Below, piece after piece: positions 47,630 to 56,677 of a stretch of DNA of 64,000 nt (positions are counted from its first letter, which is position 1; the number at the start of each line of letters is the position of its first letter). The stretch comes from Bradyrhizobium sp. sBnM-33 (GTDB lineage Bacteria > Pseudomonadota > Alphaproteobacteria > Rhizobiales > Xanthobacteraceae): the NCBI RefSeq assembly GCF_032917945.1, contig NZ_CP136624.1:2170001-2234000 (forward strand). The letters run 5' to 3'. The notes below the pieces were generated by a model. That model saw only the letters and a program-made list of their open reading frames with translations. It made no database searches and was not told the origin of the DNA. The position numbers and the translations under genes are program-made.

Positions 47630-48613
47630 TTAGGGCAAACGATCCCATGGCGGCAGTTCATTGAGAACTAGTATGTCGTTGAGTGGATCAGATTCGGGGG
47701 GGAGATATCGCGCTCCCGCAGAGGCGAGTTCGTCGTACCTCAACAATTCAAACACCTCATCGAGCGTCGCGACATCTGGCTCAATGCCGGCAATGCCTCC
47801 CTCGGCGATAATGCGACCGCAGACCCGGCGCATTGCCGCTGTTGCAGCTCGCATGGAGTGGTTGGCCCAGATCACTGTGGAGATGCTGGCCTCACGATAT
47901 GCAGAGACCAGTGTTCGATGGTACTGCGTTGGAGCGATCACGACAGGTAGCCGCTGCTGCCAGGCACTTAGAAATGGAAGGATCTCGTCCGCGGTGCCCT
48001 TCGAGTGAATGAGGATCGCATCAGCTCCCGCGTCGGCGTAAGCGTGAGCGCGCAAAGTTGCTTCGTCCATCCCACGGCAACCGATCGGCACTTCGACCCG
48101 GGCTACGAGGACCAAGTCTTCCGCGACCGCATCCTTCACTGCCCGCAAGCGGCCGGAGAATTCATCGATATCGGCGCGGGGATGCCGCTCGCCAATAAGC
48201 GAGTTCATCTTCGGAAAACAGCTGTCCTCCAGAGCGACGCCGGCAGCGCCACGCTGACTTAGTTTGCGTGCCAGGAGGCGGGCATTGTTGAAATTCCCGA
48301 AGCCGTTATCGCCGTCAACGAGCACAGGCAGTTTGGTCGAGTCGACGATGCGCTCGACCACGTCGACGAGTTGGCTCCATGAAGCCTCGTTGGCATCGCG
48401 GTAGCCGAGACAGCAGGCAATCGACAAGCCTGATGCCCAGAGGCCTTTGAACCCCGCGCGCTCGGCGATCGCGCCAGAGAGTCCATCATGCGCTTCCATG
48501 AGGAAGGAGAGTTCGCTTGTGGCGCAGACCTGACCGCGCAGAATTCCTGCAGGCGACGAGTCAAGGCATCGATCGGGGCCGTTGGCTAGTACAGATTGTG
48601 ATTGGTCTTGCAT
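47630..48613 (-). CDS. pepM: Phosphoenolpyruvate mutase (phosphonate biosynthesis)
   Basis: The enzyme rearranges PEP to phosphonopyruvate, making the C-P bond that opens nearly all phosphonate pathways. The 327-residue protein shows LMEAHDGLSGAIAERAGFKG, LSIACCLGYRDANEASW (the catalytic Asp region), VLVDGDNGFGNFNNARLL (metal-binding Asp pair), VARVEVPIGCRGMDEA and TVIWANHSMRA. The canonical EDKxFPKxNS gating motif reads EDSCFPKMNS, with Ser for Lys at residue 131. The ATG at 48613 follows AGGAGG. No phosphonopyruvate decarboxylase is in the window. A phosphonopyruvate hydrolase or lyase role is an alternative within the same superfamily. Confidence 0.85.
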   Translation of the reverse strand: MQDQSQSVLANGPDRCLDSSPAGILRGQVCATSELSFLMEAHDGLSGAIAERAGFKGLWASGLSIACCLGYRDANEASWSQLVDVVERIVDSTKLPVLVDGDNGFGNFNNARLLARKLSQRGAAGVALEDSCFPKMNSLIGERHPRADIDEFSGRLRAVKDAVAEDLVLVARVEVPIGCRGMDEATLRAHAYADAGADAILIHSKGTADEILPFLSAWQQRLPVVIAPTQYHRTLVSAYREASISTVIWANHSMRAATAAMRRVCGRIIAEGGIAGIEPDVATLDEVFELLRYDELASAGARYLPPESDPLNDILVLNELPPWDRLP

Positions 48614-48830
48614 CCCGCCTCCTGTGCGTTTGACGGACCGTTAATCACCGATACCTGATATGCTTTCGTCATCCAGATCAATTGCCTGCGTTGGTAGTTG
48701 ACCGGGTCGCAATTGTTGCATTTCGCTACGGATGGCGCAGGAAGTCGCGGCTAAGCGCTGACAATCACAAAATGTTCGATGGTTAGCGGCGGAGGCTCAA
48801 AAGAAACGCACGCGTTCGACCAGTCAACGG
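48614..48830 (-). promoter_or_regulatory. PEP mutase upstream region, duplicated at 43172-43390
   Basis: GGTAGTTGACCGGG (48693-48706) and the following bases up to about 48815 (AAACGCACGCGTT against AAACGCATGCGTT) parallel the region upstream of the duplicate 5' end. The half-site GTAGTTGACC is the shared core. The perfect palindrome exists only in the other copy. Confidence 0.5.
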
Positions 48831-49139
48831 GGCCATCGAACTGGACCAAATAGCTTGTCCGGACGTCGAGTACTGGCAACAACCTCGTGAAGGCATCAAC
48901 GGAGCATCTTGCGGCCATCTAGTCATGCACGAATCGACTACCCATACTTCGCTCGCTGCTGTTGTGCTGGAATTCGCGCGCGCATAGCGGAAGCCCTTTA
49001 TCCGCCAGCTGCTACGCGGCGAACGGGCTGAATGCACTCCCGTTAGAATACTCGAGCTGGCACGAGCTATGGATTCTCGACGGTGGAAGCCAGTTCAGCC
49101 GTGATGGGCTGTTCCACCGCGCCCCCCCCCCCCGTTCGG
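48831..49139. other. Gap with a 12-base C run
   Basis: No gene is supported. A homopolymer of 12 cytosines occupies 49122-49133, unusual in this DNA and a possible slippage site or sequencing problem. Confidence 0.4.
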
Positions 49140-49474
49140 TGATGATCTCACAGTGGCGTAGGGACCGTACGTTGAGATGCTGGGCACGATCAAGAAGGAC
49201 GTCCGCAGCTTCTCGCCGACGGTCAGGTCGTGATGACCTCGGCCTGAAACGGCCGGATCTATGACGCGATCAAGAAACTCCGGCAAGCATTTCGAGATGA
49301 TGTGGGACGCCCAGGCACTGGACTGGAACTTGATTCCCAAGGGCAGTCCGCGGTTGGACGCCGCCTACAAGTTCATCGCCTTCGCCAGCTCACCCTAGGC
49401 GCAGGGGCGACCAGACCCACTATATCTCCTACGGGCCCGTCAACAAGAACGCGACGGTGGTCCGAGCCGAGTAG
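49140..49474 (+). pseudogene. ABC substrate-binding protein relic (PotD/F class)
   Basis: In shifting frames the sequence reads LADGQVVMTSA*NGRIYDAI, ALDWNLIPKGSPRLDAAYKFI and DQTHYISYGPVNKNAT, ending at a stop near 49474. These are C-terminal motifs of polyamine-type binding proteins. A TGA replaces Trp, and a TAG follows FASSP. It is diverged from the intact binding protein at 11 kb. No companion transporter genes remain. Confidence 0.7.
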
Positions 49475-50079
49475 AGAAATCAAAGGATCAGCGTCAGACG
49501 CCGAGCAGATGGCCAAAGAAACCCATCGAAGCATCTGTAACCGTCGCGCTGGACCGGGCATTGCAGGACTATTGCACGTAAACGATTCATCGCCGCCACG
49601 GCCGTGCGACTCCTCACGCTTAAGAAATCTCTGCGGGCCTTCATTTTGACCAGACCCTCGAGCTTGCATATATACCTCAGGGGTTCGCCGTTCCGCGTTC
49701 TAACCGGGTGACGCCGCCAATTCGGATCCGCGCGTAACGTCTGCCATCGTCTTCGCCTTCGTGACGTCCCTCGGAAGCATCGCATTGAATTGTCTATGCT
49801 TCTCGGGTAGGGCGGTCGGGCGACGCTGCCTATCCAGATATTCAGTTGAGCAGAGTTTCGAATGTGTGATCGCGGCAGTTTCTTCGCCGGTTTGGAACGG
49901 TGGCATCGTCGTTGGCATGAGCAAAACCGAAAAAGAGTAGCAGCAGCCTCATGGAAGTGCGCAGCCGGCTTTGGGAAACGTCGGCGGAGACGACGTCCAT
50001 CTCGTGATCGGAAATCTGCAAGGGGTTCGGCAACGCCGTGGCGGTCGAAATGAGGTTTAGGCAATCAAGGATTGTCTCT
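49475..50079. other. Intergenic region downstream of the MATE relic
   Basis: Frames on both strands lack recognisable motifs. I see no gene. Confidence 0.35.
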
Positions 50080-51406
50080 AAGGAGCTGCCGAGTTGCCAA
50101 CAGCACGAAACGCCGGACGAGTAGCGCCGCGTACACGGTGGTGCCGATCGAGCCAATCCAGATACCATGGCGCTAAGGCCTATCTTCAAACTAAGCACGT
50201 AGCTCAGGGGGAAACCGATCAGCCAATAAGCGATTAGGGCAAACAGAAGCGGCACCCGCGTGTCGTTCAGCCCGCGCAGGGCGCTCGCCGCAATGCTCTC
50301 TACGGTATCACTGATAAAGAAGCTCGCGCCAACCAAAATGAGCTGTGGGGTGAGTTGGATCGTCGCATCAGCATCGCCGGCAGATTCGCTCAGAAACAAC
50401 TCTGCGATCTCAAAACGCGCGGCTATCACCCCAAGCGGCAGAATTGCAGTACTCACGATGCCGAGTAGCATCGGGACCAGACCTGCCCGATTGACGCCGG
50501 GACCGTCGTTGCGGCCGACCGCATACCCAATGCGCACGGCCGCTGCCATGCCGATCCCGATAGAGATCATCAACAGGATCGCGTCGACTTGAAGCGCGAT
50601 CTGGTGATCGGCAAGTGCGCCGATACTGATCCAGCCAACCGGGAGTGCTGTGGCCGAGAATAGGCCGTATCCATCAAGGAGGCGATTGAGATCGGGGTTC
50701 CGATCACCATCAGCCGCCGCATTAACGGCCAATCGAACCGCCAAAGATGTGCAAGCACGCGGTAGTCACGGAAAAAGCGTTGCATTGTGGCGAACCATAA
50801 ACCTGCCAAAAACGTCGCACAGTTCACCAGAGTGGTCGCAACACCCGCGCCGAACAGCTCCAGCCGGGGTAGGCCTAGCTTCCTATAGATCAGCAGATAA
50901 ACCAACAGGGCATTGACGGAGATTGCCGTGAGCGTGATCCAGAACACCGGCTCCGGCCGGTTGACCGCACCCATAAAGCTACGGATGGCCTGAAAACAGA
51001 ATGCCGGCGCCACGCCTCACGCCAGTCCGAACAGATATTGCTGGGCGGGCCGCGCCGCGTCAGGCGCGGGGGCAAGAGCCAGCAGTATTTGTTCCCCGCG
51101 CGACGCGAAGACTATGATCGGGACGATAGGAGCAGCGCCGCCCACAGCCCCATGCGCACCGTGCGCCGGACCACGGCCAGATTATCCGCCCCAAACGCCT
51201 GTGCCGCCAAAAGGTGCGATCGCCGCCAGCACGCCTGCACCGAACGTGAAGCTAACGAGATAGATCCTGCCGGCTAGCGCTGCCGCTGCGAGCGCCTCAG
51301 TGCTGATCCGACCGATGAAGGCAAGATCGGTCGTCGTCATCGCGATCTGCCCAACCTGCGTAAGAACCATCGGCAACGCGAGTTTCACGGTTTCGCTGAG
51401 CTCGAC
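50080..51406 (-). pseudogene. MATE-family efflux pump, multiply frameshifted
   Basis: Successive leftward frames give ALPMVLTQVGQIAMTTTDLAFIGR at the N-terminus. Then come FGAGVATTLVNCATFLAGLWF, WISIGALADHQIALQVDAIL and AASALRGLNDTRVPLLFALIAYWLIGFPLSYVL near the end. These are signature regions of NorM-like Na+ or H+ coupled drug/metabolite exporters with twelve membrane helices. At least three frame changes break it (about 50.1, 50.65 and 51.2 kb). It lies downstream of the PEP mutase region and could have been its exporter; that is a guess. Confidence 0.78.
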
Positions 51407-52557
51407 AGCGAGGTGATGGCCAGCCGCCCGTCTCGTGAGTGCGGGCCGCGAACGCTATATCGGTTTTGTTTCGACTCTCTTGTCCATGGAAATCATGCTG
51501 CCCGCTTACATCGCGGACAAACGAGCTTTTGTTTCACAAAGATGCTCTTCCCCGCCCCGAACTCGCGATGGTCCGCGGATGCGGATTCACGCAGCCGCGA
51601 TCGACCTAAACCTGAGCTAGAACCTGTGGTTGGTGCCTGCTCGCACCCTGATGAAAACAGGTCCGTCGCCTTTCACCTGGGCTTTCCACATCGCCCTTTT
51701 TCTCGCGTCTTTAGCGCAAAGCGGCTCCGGCAGGTGACCGCACCGAAAAGGTCGATCGTCCGCATCGCGCAATAGGTGCCGGCGGGAACCGGATCCCGGC
51801 GTGGTCGATTACTCGGCGGCAACATGGTGCTCGAGCGCGCACTGAGACGGATAGCGACGTGGCGGCAGTCGAATTCACGGGCGACGCATGCGTGAACTGA
51901 AAGTCGATAATGTTATAAGCCATCACCGCGACTCCTTGGGCAACTGATGCTGCTCCGGGACAACAATATCAACTGTCGATATTGGTAGTTTCTAACTGGG
52001 CTCCCGCGGCCGGGCCTATGGGCGCTCCGGTATTTCGGCGCGAAACTAGCCGGTGAACAAATGCTCCGAACCTATATCGACGTCGGCCGAAATGAGAAAG
52101 CCTATAACCGCGCGTCCCACCTCCAAACTCGGAGGCAACTTAAATCAGCTGCGCTCCGGAACTTCCAATGCCGTTCCTCGAAATAGGCTCATGGAAACAG
52201 TGAAAGCTACATGGCAGGGATATACTGAAGCTCTGACACCGAGGATACTACCACCCTTAGTAGGTCCCTTGTTGTCAGTTGTGAGGTAAATGAGCGGAGC
52301 CATTTTCGGAGATGCGCTCTGTGAATAAGCGGTGCCTGCCTCCTATGACAGTCTTCTTTCGGGGAGGGCGAGGATGCTTGGAGCGCTCTCCTCAGTACTG
52401 GCTTCAGAGGATGGGTGGTCGCAGCGAAACTTCTAGCAAGCACACTCGTCGAGATCTCTGTGCCTGCGGAAAATCGAGCGTTGAGGCTGATTTTCTGCGA
52501 CGCCAATCCAGCTGAATGCAGTGCACGAGATAGTCCAACTGAAAACGGAGATACGGC
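51407..52557. other. Long intergenic region upstream of the flavin monooxygenase
   Basis: More than 1.1 kb without a supported gene. At 52262-52310 is a block ending GTGAGGTAAATGAGCGGAGCCATT. It parallels CTCAGGTAAATGGGTGGAGCCATT at 31660-31690, ahead of the EctB-like gene. Confidence 0.4.
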
Positions 52558-53913
52558 ATGCGCCGCAATGATGAAATGAAGCTCGGACTGTATCTCGCAC
52601 CGGCGGGATATCACGAAGGTGCATGGCGCGATTCAAGCGTGCCAGCGAATGGTGGAGTTGAGGTCGACCATCTTGCCCATCTGGCGGCACTTGCCGAAGG
52701 TGCGGCATTTCACTTCGTATTTGTCGCCGATCACCAAGGTGTACTAGTTGATCACCCAACCATAGCCCGTGTAGGCGGTAACGATGGGTTCGAACCAATT
52801 ACGCTGTTATCGGCGCTTTCGTCGAGAACACAGGATATCGGCCTTGTAGCGACAGCGACGACGACCTATTACCAACCTTATCATCTTGCACGCATGTTCG
52901 CTTCACTTGACCACTTATCGCGGGGACGCGCGGCCTGGAACATTGTCACCTCGGCAATGAATTTCGAGGCCCAAAACTTCGGCGAGAAGGAACTTCCAGA
53001 TCATGACACGCGCTACGCTCGAGCGAAGGAATTTGTAGACGTTGTCAAGGGTCTTTGGGACTCGTGGCAGGACGAGGCTTTCATTCGCGACAAGCAAAGT
53101 GGTATTTACGCCGATACTACGAAGCTGCATTTGCTTAATCACCGAGGGAACCACTTTTCAGTCAGAGGCCCATTGAACATCGCAAGGCCGCCACAAGGCT
53201 ACCCCGTGTTGGTTCAGGCTGGCGCATCCGATGCCGGAATACCGTTTGCTGCAGAAGTCGGCGAGCTCGTATTCACCGCCGAACCGTCTTTAGAGAACGG
53301 TAAGCGATACTGCGCAACTCTCAAAGAGAAAGCGCGCGCACTTGGACGGGATGACGATCAGCTGCTAGTCATGCCGGGCATTGTCCCGATCATCGGGAGG
53401 ACAAAGCAAGAGGCGTCTGAGAAGCTTCAAAGACTGCAATCGTACACGCACATCGACGTTCTAATTGGGGCGGCCGATCTTTGGCTGGGGTCTGTCACCG
53501 ATCTGCGTTCCATGAACCTTGACTCATTGGTCCCCGAGACTTTACCGCAGACGAATTCGATCCAGAGCCGTCAGAAGCTGCTCGTCGACCTAGCCGTACG
53601 CCAGAAATTTACCTGGAGACAGCTGATCCGTCTGATATCGGACAGCCGTGGCCATCTCATGGTTGTTGGAACACCGGAGGAAATTGCCAACGCCATGGTG
53701 GATAGATTTGACCAACATGCGGCTGACGGATTCAACGTATTGCCGGCGACCGTTCCCGGCGGACTCAAGGATTTTGTTGAGCTGGTCGTTCCCGAATTGC
53801 GCCGACGAGGAAAATTCAGATCCAGATACTCCGGACAAACCCTAAGAGAGAACCTCGGTCTCAAGCGGCCACTCAATCGGTTCACGCAGGCAAGTGTAAG
53901 CGGTCGTCCGTGA
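52558..53913 (+). CDS. LLM-class flavin-dependent monooxygenase (NtaA/SnaA/DszA group)
   Basis: This 451-residue protein belongs to the reduced-FMN-dependent group that includes nitrilotriacetate monooxygenase component A and DszA. Characteristic parts are VDHLAHLAALAEGAAFHFVF, GLVATATTTYYQPYHLARMFASLDHLSRGRAAWNIVTS, YARAKEFVDVVKGLWDSW and FSVRGPLNIARPPQGYPVLVQAGAS. The C-terminus ends FVELVVPELRRRG. The ATG at 52558 has CGGAGAT upstream. It needs a separate flavin reductase, which is not in the window. It stands alone, so the substrate (a chelator, sulfur heterocycle or aminated natural product) is unknown. Confidence 0.9.
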   Translation: MRRNDEMKLGLYLAPAGYHEGAWRDSSVPANGGVEVDHLAHLAALAEGAAFHFVFVADHQGVLVDHPTIARVGGNDGFEPITLLSALSSRTQDIGLVATATTTYYQPYHLARMFASLDHLSRGRAAWNIVTSAMNFEAQNFGEKELPDHDTRYARAKEFVDVVKGLWDSWQDEAFIRDKQSGIYADTTKLHLLNHRGNHFSVRGPLNIARPPQGYPVLVQAGASDAGIPFAAEVGELVFTAEPSLENGKRYCATLKEKARALGRDDDQLLVMPGIVPIIGRTKQEASEKLQRLQSYTHIDVLIGAADLWLGSVTDLRSMNLDSLVPETLPQTNSIQSRQKLLVDLAVRQKFTWRQLIRLISDSRGHLMVVGTPEEIANAMVDRFDQHAADGFNVLPATVPGGLKDFVELVVPELRRRGKFRSRYSGQTLRENLGLKRPLNRFTQASVSGRP

Positions 53914-54205
53914 AGAAGTGCCCAGCCGTTGAGCTGGACCCGGATTTTTTACAGCGGTGGATTTCGACATTGCAAGCGTTTGAGGTCTGGAGAGACGAAC
54001 GCTTGCAATTTCATCTTAAAAAGTACCTCGAACCGCCCCTATGATTTCGCGGCCTCGGCGGGAGGGCGATGTGATCGAAGAACCCGGAGACGATTGGGAA
54101 AGGTGATCTGTTCGCGCCAAGCTCGGTCAAGTCATCAATCTTGACCTTGCCCCACGGGCTTAATCCAGTTTGAAGTTCGCTCTGGCCCACGACAAGGACC
54201 AGAGC

Positions 54206-54471
54206 ATGAAGCGCAATCGGTTTACGGAAGAGCAGATCATCGGGATCTTGAAGGAGCACGAGGCCGGGGTTTCGGTGGCCGATCTGTGCCGCAAGCACGG
54301 CGTCAGCGACGCCAGCATCTACAATGGAAGGCCAAGTTCGGCGGGATGGATGTGTCCGAAGCCAAGCGGCTGCGGTCGCTGGAGGACGAGAACGCGAAGC
54401 TGAAACGGCTACTTGCTGACGCCATGCTGGATAATGTGGCGCTGAAGGACCTCTTGGGAAAGAAGTGGTGA
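54206..54471 (+). pseudogene. IS3 OrfA, one base lost
   Basis: It starts MKRNRFTEEQIIGILKEHEAG with the HTH VADLCRKHGVSDASIY. At 54323 a base is missing from the expected Tyr-Lys-Trp codons (TACAATGGAAG). The rest, WKAKFGGMDVSEAKRLRSLE and LKRLLADAMLD, lies in the next frame to the stop at 54471. Confidence 0.85.
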
Positions 54472-55394
54472 CGCCCGCGGGGAAGCGGAAAGCTGTCGCT
54501 CATCTGGTGGATGCCTACGGGATGAGCGAACGGCGGGCGTGTAAAGCCATCGGCTGCTGCCGCATGACCATGAGATATCGGACGACCCGGGCTGACGATG
54601 CCAGCCTTCGCCAGCGCATGCGGGCGATCGCCCAGGAGCGCCGCCGCTTCGGCTATCGACGGCTGCATGTGCTGCTCAAGCGGGAGGGCTATCTGATCAA
54701 CCACAAGAGACTCTTCCGGCTTTATCGGGAAGAGAAGCTGACGGTGCGCCGCCGGGGCGGTCGCAAGCGGGCGATCGGGACCAGGGCGCCGATGCTGGTT
54801 CCGATGATACCGAACGACCGCTGGTCGCTCGACTTTGTGTCGGATCAACTTACCGACGGCCGCCGCTTCCGCATCCTGACCGTCGTCGATGATTGTACCC
54901 GCGAGTGTCTGGCGCTGGTCGCCGACACCTCGCTCTCCGGCATCCGCGTGGCACGGGAACTGGACCGGCTGATGGTCGAGCGCGGCAAGCCGAAGATGAT
55001 CGTCAGCGACAACGGTAGCGAACTTACCAGCAACGCCATCCTGACATGGGCGGATCACAGCCGCGTCGAATGGCATTACATCGCGCCGGGCAACCCCATG
55101 CAGAACGCCTTCATCGAGAGCTTCAATGGGCGCTTGAGGGACGAACTCCTGAACGAAACGCTGTTCACGTCACTGGCTCAGGTTCGCATTGCCCTCGGGT
55201 GCTGGCGAGCCGACTACAACGATCATCGTCCACACTCGCGGCTCGGATGGAAGACGCCGTCCGAGTTCGCCTTCACCTGCCATCCGCGACGGGATCTGGC
55301 GCTGCGCTATGTCGAGGGCTCCGCGCCAGCTCCCGTCGCTTCCACCGCCCAACCGGGCAAATCCAACAGCCAGGGCGAACTCAGGATTGGCTAA
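54465..55394 (+). CDS. IS3-family transposase OrfB (IS407 group)
   Basis: A 309-residue integrase core. The N-terminal part RRACKAIGCCRMTMRYRT and the HTH-21 FGYRRLHVLLKREGYLINHKRL precede the DDE residues. These lie in RWSLDFVSDQLTDGRRF (Asp), VSDNGSELTS (Asp) and NAFIESFNGRLRDELLNE (Glu). It overlaps orfA by seven bases, as usual for translational frameshifting. It seems intact, but OrfA is not. Confidence 0.92.
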   Translation: MVTPAGKRKAVAHLVDAYGMSERRACKAIGCCRMTMRYRTTRADDASLRQRMRAIAQERRRFGYRRLHVLLKREGYLINHKRLFRLYREEKLTVRRRGGRKRAIGTRAPMLVPMIPNDRWSLDFVSDQLTDGRRFRILTVVDDCTRECLALVADTSLSGIRVARELDRLMVERGKPKMIVSDNGSELTSNAILTWADHSRVEWHYIAPGNPMQNAFIESFNGRLRDELLNETLFTSLAQVRIALGCWRADYNDHRPHSRLGWKTPSEFAFTCHPRRDLALRYVEGSAPAPVASTAQPGKSNSQGELRIG

Positions 55395-55413
55395 AACTTG
55401 GGGGCAAGGTCAG

Positions 55414-55655
55414 GAGGGTTCGCCATCTTGGCATGCGTGAAGTTGCGGTCGCGGTTGTTCGCAGCCTTGAACTTACAAACCCTTCCGGATCGCCGCGCCG
55501 TCGTCCTTTCGAAAATCGGTGATCGACTTATGATCAGGAGCCGGCCCGCCAATCGGCCACATCACCCAGACATTACGCGCTTCGCGCTCCAGGCCCCGGT
55601 TGAGGCCGAGATCGCGCAGCGCTGCAGCCAACTTGTCCTTAGTGTGCTCGGTCAT
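55414..55655 (-). pseudogene. Fragment of an IS1182/IS5-type transposase
   Basis: The leftward frame ends LEREARNVWVMWPIGGPAPD and HKSITDFRKDDGAAIRK, matching the LxPDHKTIADFRK motif of that family. The N-terminal MTEHTKDKLAAALRDLG belongs to something else. Only about 45 residues of transposase remain. Confidence 0.55.
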
Positions 55656-55719
55656 GGCCTTTCGTTTCTGAGCGATTCACGTCTTTACTTTTTTTGCGAA
55701 ACTGACCCCTGCGTAGGTT

Positions 55720-55965
55720 GCTAAATTGAGGGCCAGCCCGCTTCCCGTTGATGGCCATGTCCCCAGCCCAGGTCAGGATGGCCTTGCTGGTGAGTTCGCT
55801 GCCGTTGTCGCTGACCACCATCTTCGGCTGGCCACGCTCAATCACCAGCCCTCCAGTTCCCTTGCCACCCGGGCGCCGGAAAGCAAGTTGTCGGCCTCAG
55901 CGCCAGGCATTCGCGCGTGCAATCGTCGACCACGGCCAGCATGCGTCCATCTGTTTGGAATCCTG
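55720..55965 (-). pseudogene. IS3 OrfB internal fragment
   Basis: Leftward frames give MLAVVDDCTRECLAL and then, after a base change in frame, MIERGQPKMVVSDNGSELTS and KAILTWAGDMAINGK. This is the centre of an IS407-like integrase, similar to the OrfB just to the left but not identical. Both ends are missing. Confidence 0.75.
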
Positions 55966-56079
55966 CGCAATGGCGGCAAAAACGCAGAATTTCCGCGCCA
56001 TTTGACCCTGCGTTGCAAGTTTGCAGGAGAACAAACTGCTATCGATCAGAAAAGGTCGTCCAAGTAAGGAGATTGCTAA

Positions 56080-56405
56080 TAACGGTTGGCGTTCTTAAAG
56101 GAATCGAGACGCACGAATATCGTGTGGCCTCACGCCTGGAGCCGCCCGCGAATATGTGGCGGCCGGGGCCACAGCGTGGCAATCGAGACCAATGCCGGCA
56201 CTGGCATTGGCATAACGGACGACAATTACCGCACGGCTGGCGCAACGATCCTGGACTTCGCTGGCGAGGTATTTGCATCAAGCGAGATGATCGTAAAGGT
56301 CAAGGAGCCCCAGCCTTTCAAACGGGCGCAACTGCGAAAGACCAGATCCCCTTCACTTACCAAGCATCTTGCGCGTTTTTTTCCGCAACTAAGACTTACA
56401 CAGCT
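56080..56405 (+). pseudogene. ald: Alanine dehydrogenase, N-terminal relic
   Basis: One frame reads [11 protein letters not shown] and another reads [21 protein letters not shown] and [17 protein letters not shown]. Then [17 protein letters not shown] sequence shows a third frame. These match the first 95 or so residues of NAD-dependent alanine dehydrogenase. The catalytic domain and NAD fold are absent. Confidence 0.72.
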
Positions 56406-56419
56406 GAGCAAATAACCGG

Positions 56420-56677
56420 ATGAGGATCACCTATAGCGACCCCGTATTTGCAATGGCGCGCGAGCATTCCATTTTGGGACTCGGCACTATCGGCGAGATC
56501 ATCGCGGCCGAGCGCCACGGTCCGGACGCGCAGCGGGACGTCGCCCGCCGCGTGCTTGAGCAGAAGCTGGAGGGTCTCCACGCCCGCCCCGCCGCGGTCG
56601 AGGACCTGCTTTTCCGGGTAAGCTGCGGCCTTTCGGGCGCCCTGCCGGCTGCACTCTGCGGCGAGGGCGCTCCATGA
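56420..56677 (+). CDS. Small protein overlapping the amidohydrolase gene, function unknown
   Basis: This 85-residue frame (REHSILGLGTIGEIIAAERHG, then ARRVLEQKLEGLHARPAAVE) shares the ATGA stop/start overlap with the next gene, strong evidence for co-translation. I do not recognise the family. The first ten codons lie in AT-richer DNA next to the alanine dehydrogenase relic. So it may be the tail of a larger gene cut at about 56445, now starting at a chance ATG (56420 or 56453). Confidence 0.5.
   Translation: MRITYSDPVFAMAREHSILGLGTIGEIIAAERHGPDAQRDVARRVLEQKLEGLHARPAAVEDLLFRVSCGLSGALPAALCGEGAP

Larger units (their letters stand above)
54140..55413 (+). mobile_element. IS3-family insertion sequence, IS407-like (about 1.27 kb)
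   Basis: Imperfect inverted repeats CTTGACCTTGCCCC (54140) and GGGGCAAGGTCAG (55413) bound it. No target duplication was seen. It has a frameshifted orfA and an intact orfB on the plus strand. Confidence 0.8.
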
